Shown: piece by piece, positions 43,325 to 55,303 of the stretch | Position numbering within the stretch: the first letter of the stretch is position 1 | Layout of the letters: each line of letters begins with the position of its first letter | NCBI GenBank assembly: GCA_029215795.1 | Contig: JARDYH010000003.1 | Span: 259,567,562 to 259,631,561, forward strand | Length of the DNA stretch: 64,000 nucleotides | Source: Anniella stebbinsi | Taxonomy: Eukaryota > Chordata > Lepidosauria > Squamata > Anniellidae | Direction of reading: 5' to 3' | The notes under the pieces: generated by a model | Databases searched by the model: none | Told to the model about the DNA's origin: nothing | The model's input: the letters and a program-made list of their open reading frames with translations, nothing else | Made by a program: the position numbers and the translations under genes

Positions 43325-44756
43325 TTAATAGCTACAAGCTCCAAAATTGCACTGGCCACTTGCTTGTTTCTGATCTATATACTTTTACTATTATCGATGC
43401 TTTAATTCTTTCAGCTATTTGCTCTACAAATGACTTTATGGCCTGCTTAATTGTGAATGTAACTTTAATGGACAGAGTTTATGTTCTTACCTGAATTCTC
43501 CATTTCACTGGAAGAGAATCCTCCTCTGTAAAAGAAATATTTATTTCATTGTGTTCTTCTGATTGTGCTGTTTAAACATGCTGGCAGTTTTAGGGGGTCA
43601 TATTTACAGCAATACTTAGTCCTGAGCTGAAGCCAGAATGGGGTGGGGTGGGTCACGGCAGCTTCCATTAGCTACAAAAAATGTCCTCCTTTCCACAGTT
43701 TAGCAGGAAGGCTTCATGGGGGTGGGGGAGGGGGTGGGGGTTCAAAGACTTGTTGGATCTGGACCAAGATAGTTTGGTGCCTGAGGCAAAGGGCAAGATG
43801 GCACTCCTCCATTCCACATACGGAAGCCATTCATAATGGGAGTTGAATCTAACTTCAACACCAGCGACAAGACTGGTCCTTCACTATACCTGAGTACAGT
43901 AAGGTAGCGGAGGAAGCAGTTTGCCATGGCTTGGTCATTGTTGCCTGCTTGTAGTAGAGGCTGTTGGCTCCACTTTTGGGGGATATAATTCCATTCTGGG
44001 TTTTAGTCAGAACCAGCCAGAACTCCAATTGGGGACATCCAAGGTGCTGAACCTTATCCCTCAGATAGTTCAGCACTTTGAATAGCTCCTTTAGGGTTCT
44101 GGCTGGAACCCAGTGAATTTGGAGTCACCAGTCTCTGCTGCCTGCTTCTGATTGCTCAAACAAAATTTTCAGTGCAGCAATGATGGTATCTTCATAGATC
44201 ATATTAGCAGAACAAGACCTGTGCACCCAACATGTCTTCTGGGCTTTGTGGCTTGGGATGGCTGCCTCTCTGCAAGCTGAGTTGCTCAGGGGCATTTGCC
44301 AATGACACTGCCTGTGATATAGTGCAAGAAGATGACTAGGCAAAACAGCCAGGCAGTCCAGAGCAGCAACCAGCAAGCTTCACTGCTGCGAAGGCACCGG
44401 ATGGAAACAGCTGGACGTCCCAGGGGGAATGGCTGCATAGGCTCCTGCCACTTCCTCCCTCCTCTCCTGAATCCACTGCATGAGGCAGCTGCTTTCCACA
44501 GGCATGTGCATGGGGTGTGCCTGATGTGCACAGGCACACCCTAATATTTTGGGGGGCTCCGCTTTTTCCCCTCACTGGTCCCCTTGGTGATGGCATGTGC
44601 CGCTTTCCAGAAAATAAAGCGGGCGCAGTGGCAGCACCTCCCGTTCCCTTCCCTTCCCTGCCTACCCACTGGCTGACTTCCTGAGCAGGCTAGGTCAAGC
44701 GCAGTGCATCACCAGTGCGCTGCCTGCCTTTTATAAGCTCTCCCCCTCCCGCTTTC
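43325..44756. other. No host gene seen; an inverted block near 43995-44110
   Basis: CAGCCAGAACTCC...CATCCAAGGTGCTGAACC is matched by an inverted GTTCAGCACTTTGAATAGC...AGGGTTCTGGCTGG. This is the same small foldback as at 59590-59695. A half copy lies near 52430-52475. Confidence 0.5.
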
Positions 44757-45140
44757 AGTGCCCCACCAATGCATGATATACGCTATGGTGGGACATGGGA
44801 GAGGGACTTCTCTGTTGTGGCACCCCGGCTATGGAATGCCCTCCCCCGGAGGCCCGACTGGTGCCAGCACTGGCTTCATTTCGGCGCCAGGTTAAGACAC
44901 GGCTTTTTAACAAAGCCTTCGATGGCTAAATCCACCAGCCTGCACACCGTTTCGCTTTAACTGGATTTTACTGTTTAAAATGTTGTATTGGTTTTAATCT
45001 ATTGATGGTTTAATTTATTTTAGAATTGTGTATTTATTCTATTTTATATGTATGTTTTTATCTGTATGCCACCCTGAGATCCCTGTGATACAGGGCAGGA
45101 TATAAATGCATTAATAAGTAAATAAATAAATAAATAATAA
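44757..45140 (+). pseudogene. L2 LINE 3' end with a C-terminal ORF remnant
   Basis: Residues ERDFSVVAPRLWNALP (near 44805-44850) are the conserved C-terminal motif of L2 ORF2. A T-rich 3' UTR follows and then GCCACCCTGAGATCCCTGTG and a TAAATAAA tail. The copy is heavily 5'-truncated. Confidence 0.85.
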
Positions 45141-45924
45141 ATTCCCAGAAAATAAAGCAGGCACAGTGGCTGTTTTATTTTCTGGAAAGCACCCCCGGCT
45201 CCTTCTTGTGATCCTCTCCCTCAGACACATGCACGTGGCACCCGCTTCGAGTGACTGGCTTCCCTTTCTTGGATGTGTGCATGTGTGGGGAGGGAGAGAG
45301 GATCACGGGAAGGAGCAGAGACTTGTCTCGCCTTCGCTGGAGCGTGCCTGTCCAGCTCCTCATAATTAACTGATCGCTGCGTGGTGAGGGAGAGAGGATC
45401 AAGGGAAGGGGCAGAGCCTCAGCTCTATCTTGCCGACCCTGCCTGGCTTCTTCTTCTTTTGGAGCACGTCTGTCCAACTCTTCCACCTATTTTTCTCCAA
45501 GGTAGGAGGTAATACCATAGAGACAGGCATCAAAACACTTAGATCTAAAAGATAGGGGCAGGGAGTAGTTGCTTGGAGTCTGAGATATTATAGCATACAC
45601 AGCCTTCTCTCTGTCTCTGTCTCTCTCCCCCCTTCCTCTTCAATTCCAAATAGTTGAGACATGCAACAGGAGTATTGTGTTACAAGTTCATTAGTTGTTA
45701 AACTCCAAAAGGCATTTTATTTACTATTTTTTTTTAATCCTGAGGGCCAGTCCTGCTGGTCTGTTGCAGCAAAAACCACAGAGTCCCATGGCACCTTAAA
45801 GATGAACAAATCCATTATGGTATAAGATTTCATAGACGAGACCACATCATCTGATGCAGAGGACTGTAATCCATGAAAGTTTATGCCATAATAAATGTGT
45901 TAATCTTTGAGATGCTTTGAGACA
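45141..45924. other. No gene seen; direct duplication around 45175-45480
   Basis: Two similar blocks repeat the order GAGAGAGGATCA, AAGGAG/GGGGCAGAG, CTCG/TTGCC, GCGTGCCTGTCCA/GCACGTCTGTCCA. This is a local imperfect tandem duplication. Confidence 0.4.
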
Positions 45925-46144
45925 TTTTGTTGTTTTTATTTTTATCCCGCCTATTCCTCAAGGAATTGAGGGCAATGTACATCATTCTCCAAAACATTAG
46001 AAACTGTGAAAAATAAAAATAAAATTGAAAGAATCCTTTTTGGTAAACATTTCCAATTTAAGCAAACGAAAAGAAATAAAACAAAACCCTCCATGTGCAT
46101 GCAACCTTAATTTAGGAAGGAGCTTTTAAATTGTGCTCCTATTT

Positions 46145-46370
46145 ATTTTACAGTTACAAGTTGGGGGATAGTTGGTTCAGCAATACTACAAGCAAGAAGG
46201 ATCTCGGGATTGTTGTAAATCACAAGCTGAATATAAGCCAACAGTGTGATGTGGCTGCAAAAAAAGCAAATGCTCTTTTGGGATGCATTAATAGAAGTGT
46301 AGCTTCCAAATCACATGAGGTACTGGTTCCCCTCTATTCAGCACTGGAGGCACACCCTAATAAAATGTAC
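46145..46370 (+). pseudogene. CR1 LINE reverse-transcriptase fragment
   Basis: The frame reads TSKKDLGIVV, KLNISQQCDVAAKKANALLG and INRSVASKSHEVLVPLYSAL, the conserved C-terminal CR1 pol motifs. The similarity stops near 46350, and a following stretch of the same frame is unrelated. Confidence 0.85.
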
Positions 46371-46489
46371 TGTGCACGCCTCTGCTGCTTCCCTCTGTCT
46401 AATGGCAAGGCTGGCCCAGAATCCATACAGAGTGAGAATAAAAATGGTGCCCTCACTGTGAATAGACTTTATGATATCATCATATAGCC

Positions 46490-47690
46490 AAATTAGATAC
46501 GTTGCATGCATCATCTTAGAATCATGATGCCATCATGCATGTTGTGTGTTCTCCAAATGGCTTGGATCATGTAGTTAATAAACTTGGTTTGTTTGTTTGT
46601 TGCTTCTGCTCTTTTAAGAAGAGCAGTAAAGCAGCTGTTGATTGAGCATTAAATAGTCCTTGAGAAGCCGTGAAATAGTTGAGCAGGGCAGACAACATCC
46701 ACCCACAAAAAGAAACATTTAGCACAACCCTACTTTTCCCCCTTTTTGAAAACTATGTTTTCTGTTCATCTCATATACTTGGAGGTATATGCCTTGATGA
46801 AACGTCGATAGCTCCTCCGTCAAAACTGTCTCTTTCCAAAAGACCGTCTGTACCATTTCCAATAGTCCCTAGCATTACAAACAGCGGAATCCTTGTCAGT
46901 TCCGAACCTTTGTCGCCACCGCATTTTTAAATCCTTCCTAGATTTAGAGCTCCAACGCAGAAGAAGCTTATTTTGGCATTAGAAAAAGAAAATCTTTATA
47001 TCCTGCCTGGATTGCTGCATTATCCAAGCTGCACAGAACTTGGGCTTGTTTGGATACCTGAGAATTTAGCTGGCAGGCTAACATCTTTATGGCAGACACA
47101 AACATCCTGATAGATTCAAGCCAAAATCAATAACTTCCATTGACATCCAAGGGCAAGATAGAATGCGATTCTTGACATGGGGATGCCGGTGAAACTGGCA
47201 GGTCTATGTCAGCTTCTGCCCCATCTTCCCATTGACTTCTTTCGCTCACTCATGTGTGATGATATCATGGCATGGGTAACTATCCTTCAGTGTTACAAGG
47301 AAAGGTGGTAAAACTTGATATGTGACTTCCCTTTTCTGGTGCCAATTTCTTCTTTTTGGAGGGGGGGGGATGTCTAATACTGCCCAAAGAGCAAATGCAA
47401 CATTTTGAAATTTTAATCCACCCTGGAAGCTTGTGCACCAGTGGGGTAGAAATGTACTAAATAAATAAATAAATAAATGCATTATTAGATGTAATGCTAT
47501 ATGGCTGTTTTTAGCTTTTCCCGAAGAACTAATGGAACTTGATACTTGCATTTGTTTATTTTCTTCTCCCCTCCTCAACCATTTTTTCTTTTGTATTATA
47601 AGCCTTGATTAATTTATTAGTTTATATATACTGCCTTATCTGCTAAAAAGTCATCAAGGCAGTGTAGAACAATTTAAAACAATAAAACCG
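46490..47690. other. No gene seen
   Basis: Only a short TAAATAAATAAA run (47458-47478) and a G run near 47363 stand out. Confidence 0.4.
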
Positions 47691-47699
47691 TAAAGCAAC

Positions 47700-47788
47700 A
47701 CAAATGAGAACTATTTATTACCAACCATTTAAATTGTAAGCTGCCTTGAGCAAAAAAGAAGAAAAAAGCAGTATATAAATGCAATACA

Positions 47789-47827
<39 letters not shown>

Positions 47828-47862
47828 GATGAAAAAGATTCTCTCTCTCTCTCTCTCTCTCT
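47700..47862 (+). repeat. LINE/SINE 3' tail with (TAAA)n and (CT)n
   Basis: AAGCTGCCTTGAGCAAAAAA, GCAGTATATAAATGCAATAC, then (AAAT)n and a (CT)n microsatellite at 47840-47862. Confidence 0.75.
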
Positions 47863-48104
47863 TTCTGTTTGCACATATAAGTAGGTTTCCATTTCTTGGT
47901 GAAGTAGCAGGTTTATTTGACATGGTTCTATACAACTTTCTGGCAGGTGTCTTAATGCAGGCCTGCAGCAGGATTTCTCCTACTCCATGAGAGTGGAAAT
48001 GTCTGGAAGTTGGGCTGTGCTTCAAATGAAAGTGCACACTTCATCATTCACTGTGCCTGAATACAACACAATGCACATACAATTTTTCTTTCTGACGTAA
48101 ATTG

Positions 48105-48525
48105 TAGGGATGAATGAGAAATGTGTTTCCATTTTTCTTGTGATTAGGATTTACCCGATTCGCACCTTCCGGATTGAACACAGACTCAGACGCAAGCTGT
48201 GGTCATAGACTGCACATTTCTGAGTATCATTTTCAGACCGAAAATATCTGTTCATCACGATATGTACATTTGCGCATGAAAAATGCATACTTTTGAAAAA
48301 TTTGCACAGGTGTGCTTTAATGAATGGGGGAAAATCCGTACATTTCAAACAAGCACACAATTGATGCATACATTTGGAAAAATATGCATGGAAATACACT
48401 TGGAGTTTTGAGCAAAAAGAAGGGGTGGAGCTTGAAATCCGATGCGGACTTGAGCCGGAATGAATTTTGAGATGGCATTTGGATGACTTTGTCGAGTTCA
48501 AGTTTGGCTGATTTGCACATCCCTA
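48105..48525. mobile_element. Non-autonomous hAT-like element H (421 bp)
   Basis: It starts TAGGGATGAATGAG and ends GCACATCCCTA, and is homologous to element G over its length. The left flank GTAAATTG and the right CTAAATTG (which overlaps the last bases of the tip) match at 7 of 8, so the right boundary may have lost two bases. Confidence 0.7.
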
Positions 48526-48557
48526 AATTGAAAGCTGCTATGTGTCTACATAAATTT

Positions 48558-48798
48558 GAGAGCCAGTGTGGTGTAGTGGCTAGAATGTTGGACTGGGAGT
48601 CAGGAGATCTGGGTTCTAGTCCCCACTTGGCCAGGGAAGCTCGGTGGGTGACTTCGAGCGAGTCACAGACTCTCAGCCCAACCTACCTCACAGGGTTGTT
48701 GTGAGGAAAAACATGGAGAGCAGGAGGATTATGTACGCCACCTTGGGTTCCTTGGAGGAAAAAAAGCAGGATATGAATGCAATAAATAAATTAGTAAA
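48558..48798 (+). mobile_element. tRNA-derived SINE with TAAATAAA tail, copy 1
   Basis: The head GAGAGCCAGTGTGGTGTAGT...GGGTTCTAGTCCCC carries A- and B-box-like Pol III promoter blocks. The body has GTCACAGACTCTCAGCCCAA, GGTTGTTGTGAGG and CACCTTGGGTTCCTTGGAGG, then a TAAATAAA tail. Flanking TAAATTT occurs on both sides (48551-48557 and 48795-48801) and may be the target duplication. Confidence 0.88.
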
Positions 48799-49098
48799 TT
48801 TGTATCCCACCCTCTCTCTGAGCAGTATGTTCCCACTTCCCATTGAATCCTCACTAAATCCCATGTGGCTCGAGCAGAAAATGCATGCCTCACTTGAAGT
48901 GTCATGACAGCAAATATAGAGCCTGGAGCAACATTGAGCTTGGATCATAGAGGAATATTCTTCCCCATTGTCAAGAGGTGATAAGCATCTCCAGTTTTTA
49001 AGTATCGTGTGCACCCCTGACACCAGTAAGGTTTTAACTGATGAGCTTTTGCATTTATTATGATGTATTTTAATTTTTTGACTTTGTAAACCACTAAT

Positions 49099-49100
49099 AG

Positions 49101-49136
<36 letters not shown>
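49099..49136 (+). repeat. (GATA)n microsatellite
   Basis: About nine units. Confidence 0.95.
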
Positions 49137-49224
49137 GTATATAAATGTAACAACCACAACCACAACATTTATATACCCAATAGCCAAAGCTCTTTAGCTA
49201 GTTTTTAAAAGATTAAAGCCTACA

Positions 49225-49460
49225 ATATTTATTTATTTATTTATTTACAATATTTATGTACCCCTCCCCATCCAAAAGATTTCAGCGCAGTGAACAAGTA
49301 GATTAAATGAATAAAAAACCACATCATATTAAAAATACAATTTTTAAAAGAACAAAGTTATGATAAAACACACAATATAATATACACGCAACATAATATA
49401 AGAAACCAATTACATAAAACCATTTACATACAGTTTAAAATGATCAGCAACAGAAATTCC
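49225..49460 (-). repeat. LINE 3' UTR, antisense
   Basis: Starts with a TTTATTTATTTATTT tail, then CCCTCCCCATCCAAAAGATT and an A-rich 3' UTR in reverse orientation. Confidence 0.65.
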
Positions 49461-50539
49461 AGTTAAAAACTTATCATTATATGCCTTGGGGTAATAATAT
49501 TAAAATGGCTGCTTCTGGGTGATATTCACTTGCCGGTCTGAGCAAGGAGAAGCTTCAGCTCTTGCAAGCTACAGACTTTGCCACAAACACACACAACTTC
49601 ATTGGAGCCAGGACCAGCACACTGACTTCTGGATCAGACTATTCAGCTTAGGCCAACAGAGCTTTTCCATGCACCTTTCCTCCAGCAGGATCAGGGCCCA
49701 AAGTTTGCAGGAGCTTTCTCTTTGTAGATGTCTTGATGAAAAGGAAAGTCGTTTCAAACACCTGTGTGACAGGCACACGCAGCCGAATGAAGGCCAGCTC
49801 TCATCCATCTCCGAAGCATGCCGCATTGCTTCATTTAAGGCAGGTTGGAAGGGCAATCCATTAGAGAGAGGCTGGAGCATTATTGACATGCTCTGTTAAT
49901 TTTAATTAAATTCACCACACTCACAACGTTTCACCAAAAAGAAGGCGGGAAAAAAGCCCCCCATACCCTGCTAAACATTTTAATTCCTTTTAACGAAAAG
50001 CTGGGCGGGGGGGGGGAGTAACAAGCCATTACAACCTGTAATGGCTTCCCACTAATGTCCAAACACAATGCCAAACACCAGATGTTCATTAGGGTTTGTC
50101 TAATTAGGCATAAGGAGGGCAAACTGTTGGGGCGTAGGCTCGGTTTTCCCAAACGACCCCATTATGGGACTGGACTTTGTGAAACATTGACGGCATTTTC
50201 CCAAAGAGCAAAGACCACCGATTTGTTGATTAGGTGATAGAGGTGGCAAGTAGGACTGGTACTTCTGGACAAAAATAAGAGGATTTATGACGATTCTATT
50301 CTTCACTTGAATTCCAATGAGATTTGAGATGGTTGCTATCTTTGATATTACAAAAATCCTAAGGGATGAATGCAGCTGGGCCAGTAAGACAAGATTTATT
50401 GTGTATTCAATTCCCCTCTTCACACCAATGCACACATACAAGGATGGATCATTTAGTACAAGAGGGTTTGAACTCCTTTTGGCCCGAGGGCCAAGAACCT
50501 CTTGGAGGCCATATTCCAGTGGTGGGTGGGCCAAAGGGA
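49461..50539. other. No gene seen
   Basis: Open frames of up to 144 codons on both strands overlap and show no family motif. Confidence 0.35.
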
Positions 50540-50945
50540 GGGATGGGTGAACTCACCCAGATTTGACTCATGGGACACTTGTCCTGCCGCTGCTGCCGTT
50601 CACCACTGTTTGTGCACCATGCAAGCTGGTTGAACAGCTCAGTGAACGTCTGACGAGTGCCCGGTAGCCATCCGCCCCCATCTGGAGCCTTCATTGTGCA
50701 TGACCATGGAGGTTCCGGAAATTGCATAATTCCCCCTGCTGCATAAATGACAGTCCTCAAGGCCCCATTTATGCAGTAGGGGGAAATATGCAATTTCTGG
50801 AGCTTCCGTTGTATGCAATTTCCCCCAATACAATTTCCCCCATTGCACTATGGAGGCTCCAGATGGGGGGCAGACAATGGCTGGGAGCTTGTCAGGTGCT
50901 TGACCTGTAGGTCTTCAAAAATGCCTCGGGTGCCTGATTGGGTCC
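50540..50945. repeat. F-family hAT-like element, decayed
   Basis: AGGGATGGGTGAACTCACCC at the left, and the inverted pair GCATAAATGACAGTCC...CCCATTTATGCAGTAGGGG inside. The right tip is not recognisable and no target duplication is seen. Confidence 0.55.
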
Positions 50946-52499
50946 AGGGGAAGTGATAAAAAGGGGCCTTATTTCAGCTTAAAGCTGTTACTGCCAGTAA
51001 CTAACACTTAGGAAAAGCTTTTTAGCTAGTGCTGTGCGGAAAATGCCTTCCATATTTGTTTTAACCATTCTCATTCAATTAGAATTGGGGCAAAAATCTG
51101 CCTGGGCCCATGAGGGTAGCGGATGTACCTGTATCCAGCCCTCATGGGCCCTGCTGGACCCATCAGCAGTTTTTTGCCCCAACACTAGAAGGGGGCGCAG
51201 GTCAGAGCGGAACAGTATCATCAACACAGCACTATTAGCACTTTGGCCACAATTAACACAGCAGGGGGGATACACAATTTTCTCCCTCCACTCTAATCCT
51301 TTAAGGCCCCCATTGGTGGTGGTAGTGGTGGTGGAGAGAAACGCAGTTTACCCAGGGCATCCCCCCCCCATGTACTAATTGTGGACTTAAATGCCCTCTC
51401 AAAACCTTGGATTAAGCCAGCCTTTAAGGCCCCGATTGACCGGGAGGGGGAATGCAAAGCACAATTTCTGCCCCCCTGGAAAGTGCACAATTCCCCTGGC
51501 ATGCCATTAGTATCTGGGGAATTGCTGACTTTCCGGAGGTCCCAGAAAGTGTGCTTCACTGAGCGCTCGTCTGGGTTGACTCCTGGAACAGCTTGCTTTT
51601 GAATTGCTTGCTTTTGATAAGGAATTCAAAGGAGAAAAAAAAAATTCTCATGGGTTGTGTGTTGGGTTCCTTGTGCTTATCTTACTTTTCTGGCAACCAA
51701 GGAGTGTGTGTGAGTGTCTTGGAGCCTCCTCAGCTTCCCACACCTCAATTAAAGCCCACAGGAAGACTTCATGGGACAATTCTTCCCATAGGTCTCTTTC
51801 AGACCAGGAAGTGCAGGCAGCCTGGGAGGCTGCAGAGCAATGGGAATATCTGTCAAAGGAAGAAAGCATACACATACAATGCCTTCAGCCACCTCACAAG
51901 GTTTAGGTGAGCTCAAAAATAGTATGCCGAACCCTGAAGACTGTTAACTAGAGCTGAGCCCCCCAAAAATTCAGGAGATATTTTTCTCAGAAAAGTTCTG
52001 AGATGTTTCTTTTCCTTTTCTTTCTCAACCATCTGGGAAATGAAAGGCCGCTTGGAAGAGTTTTCTCCAACATTTCTTCACTGTGTATGTGAGGTGGCTG
52101 CTTTCCCTCTCCCCTTACAAGGCTCTGGAGAAACACAAGGAATGGGTTGTTGGGTGGATGCAAAATGGGACCCAGGATGCCCCAACAGCAGCAGAAAGGC
52201 AGAAGCTGTGCTATAACCCCTGGCAATTGTGAGCCCAGTCTGTCAGAAACTGGTGAAGAATTTCTCCTCCCCCAGAGAAACACAATGAAATCGTCCCCCT
52301 ATTTTCTCAGCCCACAAATAAGGACGTCCAGTGCAGGGAAATCTGGCCTTTCCATTCTGGGTTTTACTTACAAGCAGTTCAGGAGTCTAAGGGAGCTAGC
52401 CAAGGGGCTGGAACCATTTTGGGGGTAGGGCTCAGCACCGTGGATATCTCCTTTAGACTTCTGGCTGGTCGTACTTAGAACTGGACTCACCAGCCTCCC
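50946..52499. other. No gene seen; blocks shared with 53650-54302 and 63520-63735
   Basis: CCTGGAAAGTGCACAATTCC, CCGGAGGTCCCAGAAAGTGT and similar blocks recur near 54105-54195. CCTTTAAGGCCCCGATTG-type blocks recur near 63620. No family could be named. Confidence 0.35.
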
Positions 52500-52623
52500 C
52501 TGGTTTAATATTTATTTACTTACAAAATTTCTGTGCCACTCCATATTTGAAACAGATTCTGGAGCAGTGAATATGAGAATTAAAACAGTAAATGATACAA
52601 AAATGAAAACACCGTTATTATAC

Positions 52624-52659
<36 letters not shown>

Positions 52660-52985
52660 GGATACCAATGAAAAATGTGCCTGTCAGTCAATGAATGCTT
52701 CCTGGAATAAGACTGTATTCAGGAGGCGCTGGAAACAGCACAGCATTGGTGCCTGCCTGACCTCCAGGGACATTGAGTTCTACAGAAAGGGGGCCACCAC
52801 GCTGAAAGCTCTTCTCCTAGTGACTCCAAATTGGGCTATGGGTGAAACCGACAGAAGCAGTCATCTGATGACCTCAGTGACCGGGCAGGCAGGTAAGGGA
52901 GAAGGTGCTCTCTCAGGTATCCTGGTCCCAAGTTCTTCACAGCTTTGTGCACTTTTTAAATTTGTGTGTGTGGTGTTCATATATC
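52500..52985 (-). repeat. L2-type LINE 3' region, antisense, with (AC)n
   Basis: A TATTTATTTACTT tail, an A-rich 3' UTR, an (AC)n microsatellite at 52626-52657, then AGGAGGCGCTGGAAACAGCA, GGGGGCCACCACGCTGAAAG and CAGGTATCCTGGTCCCAAG. The arrangement is the same as in the 31045-31260 part of the L2 copy. Confidence 0.7.
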
Positions 52986-52997
52986 TATTGTTTTAAA

Positions 52998-53240
52998 ATT
53001 TATTTATTTATTACATTTATACCCTGCCGTTTTTCCTCCAAGGAACCCATGGTGACATACATAATCCCCCTTGTTCTCTCCATTTTATCTTCACAACAAC
53101 AACCTATAAGGTAGGTTGGGTTGAGAGTCTGTGACTGGCCCAAAGTCACCCAGTGAGCTTCCATGGCTGAATGGGGACCAGAACCCAGATCTCCTGACTC
53201 CCACTCCAACTCTCTAGCCACTACACCACACTGACTCTCA
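52998..53240 (-). mobile_element. tRNA-derived SINE, copy 2
   Basis: The reverse complement of the 48558 SINE: a TTTATTTATTA tail at the left and CTACACCACACTGACTCTCA at the right. Confidence 0.88.
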
Positions 53241-53367
53241 AAATGCTGTTAATGTATCTGAATCGAAACTTTATCAAGTGTCAAAATGGGTTGGGAAGGA
53301 GATCCAATTACCCCTTTTACTGGCCTCTTGCTTTCAACCCCTTACAAGTATCAAAAGCCACACATTT

Positions 53368-53368
<1 letters not shown>

Positions 53369-53401
<33 letters not shown>
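53369..53401 (+). repeat. (TA)n microsatellite
   Basis: About sixteen TA units. Confidence 0.95.
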
Positions 53402-53403
<2 letters not shown>

Positions 53404-53649
53404 TTTAAAGCCTTGCTCAACAATAAAACCACCTGAAACTTCTACCTTGTGGCACAGAAAGATTTGGAAAAAATTTGCAGCTCCTGTAATTTCACATAGA
53501 AGGAGCCAGTGAAGAAGGATCAGCAGTTTTCCAAGCCTCCCCTTGATGTGTTGCCATTGCCAAACTGTCTGTGGCAATGACACCTTCCACACTCGGAGCA
53601 TAGGGAGAATGTTTCTAGTAAATCTGGGAAACAAAGGAAGGAAGATCAG

Positions 53650-54302
53650 TTGGGATGGACAGACTCGCCCACATCCAATTCATTGGACGCCTGCCATTCA
53701 CCCCCTCTCACAACACTGCATGAGCTTCTTTTGAAGCTTTATGGCCACTATTTACGCAACAGGGAAAATGCGCAATTTCTGGAGTTTCCATTGTGCAAAA
53801 TTATGTATTCTCCCCATTGCATAAATGGTAGCTGTAATGGAGCCATTTACACAATAGAAAAGATGTGAATGCCTTCAGTAGAGGCTCCAGATGAGGGTGG
53901 ATGGCTGTAGGGTGTTTGTTGAAACATGGGCCCACAAATGCACCTTGGGTATCTGACTGGGTCTGGGGGAGGCAGATACAAGGGAGTCCACCAGACCTGG
54001 ACCCAGATGTGCACCATGACATATGAGATAGAGAATTTGTGGGGCGAGATGCTCAGCTGGCCCTGTTCTGGGATCCAGGCCAGCCGAGCTTTCGGCAAAA
54101 CACACTTGCCGGGGCCTCTGAAAAGTGCACAATTCCCCCTGCGTGCTATCAGTGTGACTGGGGGAATTGCACACTTTCTGGAGGCCCTAGAAAGCATGCT
54201 TGCCTTCCCCCCCATGCCAATCATGGCCCTACCTGCCAGGGGTGTCTGGTGCCCTCATGGGCCTAGGTGGATTTCCACCCCACTGCTACTGCAACATCCC
54301 TA
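53650..54302. repeat. F-family hAT-like element, long variant
   Basis: It starts TTGGGATGGACAGACTCGCC, contains ATTGCATAAATGGTAGCTGT, and ends ACTGCAACATCCCTA. The flanking 8-mers AAGATCAG and GCAAACAG match poorly. It is longer than element F because of an additional block (54040-54200) shared with 51460-51560. Confidence 0.55.
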
Positions 54303-54396
54303 GCAAACAGTATTGTTTAAGTCAGGCCCAGAAGCACAGCCTTCATTGGCCGGAATGGCCAAGGCAGAGGAACTGTTTCTCTTTAGCTAGAGCAGC

Positions 54397-54525
54397 TAGA
54401 GCAGCCTTCCCCAACCTGGTACTCTCCAGATGTTATGGATTACAACTCCCAGCATTCCTGACAGTTGACTGTGCAGGCTGGGACTGATGGGAATTGAAAA
54501 CTAAAATATTTGGAGGGCACTAGTT
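54397..54525. repeat. Small foldback repeat (ACTACAACTCCCAGCATTCC type)
   Basis: GCCTTCCCCAACCTGGTACTCTCCAGATGT...TACAACTCCCAGCATTCCTG is partly matched by an inverted GCTGGGACTGATGGGAATTG...TTTGGAGGGCACTAG. This repeat is frequent in squamate genomes by my recollection. Confidence 0.65.
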
Positions 54526-55066
54526 TCGGGAAAACAGAGCTAGAAGGCCATGAGGGAGCTCGAGTATCCAATTATTGATTCCAGTTCCTCTACAGTTGGA
54601 AGAATGAAGATGTTCATCCATGAATGCCATTGCTGGTGCGAAAGGGAGGCGACTGGAGCAAGTTCTGTCCTGTGTGGAAGCCTCCACATGTGCAGCTGTA
54701 TGGGCAATGACCACCCTCTTACACACTGTACATGTGGAAACCTGTTGTGGTGACACAAAGTCAGGGGGCAGGGCTACTAGGTATGTCCCGCTCATCACTC
54801 ATGTGGCAACCTTGCCAGTTTGGATATGTTAAATTATATTTATGGAGAGTATTGATGTGATACATACTGTTATATCTCTCTCAGAAATTTACCATTTCTG
54901 TTGGACAAAGCTCGTTTTCCTCCCAAAAAGAATGTCCTTTTCCCTTTCTGTGCCAGCCACCCATATTTTTTTCAGGTGTTGTCATTGACTCTTTGCACCA
55001 AATACTGCTTGGCCCAAATTTGTTTTGGCCTCACTGTTTCCATGTTGAGATCCTCCACACTTCTTG

Positions 55067-55197
55067 TGAGAGCCAGTGGGATGTAGATGTTAAGGTGTTG
55101 GACTGGGACTCGGGAGATCCAGATTCTCATCCTGACCTTGCCATGAAGCTCACAGGGTGACTTTGGGCCAATCATTGACTCTTTTGAGGCTAAAATG

Positions 55198-55228
<31 letters not shown>

Positions 55229-55303
55229 TTGTGTAAGCCACCATGTAAGCCACCTTGAGTTCCTTGTAGGAGGAAAAGGCAGAATATAAATGTAATAAAT
55301 AAG
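55067..55303 (+). mobile_element. tRNA-derived SINE, copy 3
   Basis: GTGAGAGCCAGTGGGATGTA head, GAGATCCAGATTCTCATCC B-box region (mutated), CACCTTGAGTTCCTTGTAGG and a TAATAAATAA tail. A local duplication GTAAGCCACCATGTAAGCCA lies near 55232-55252. Confidence 0.85.

Noticed and set aside
48558..48798. A tRNA gene on the basis of A- and B-box motifs
   Set aside because: The unit recurs four times with an identical non-tRNA body and TAAATAAA tail, which identifies it as a SINE family.
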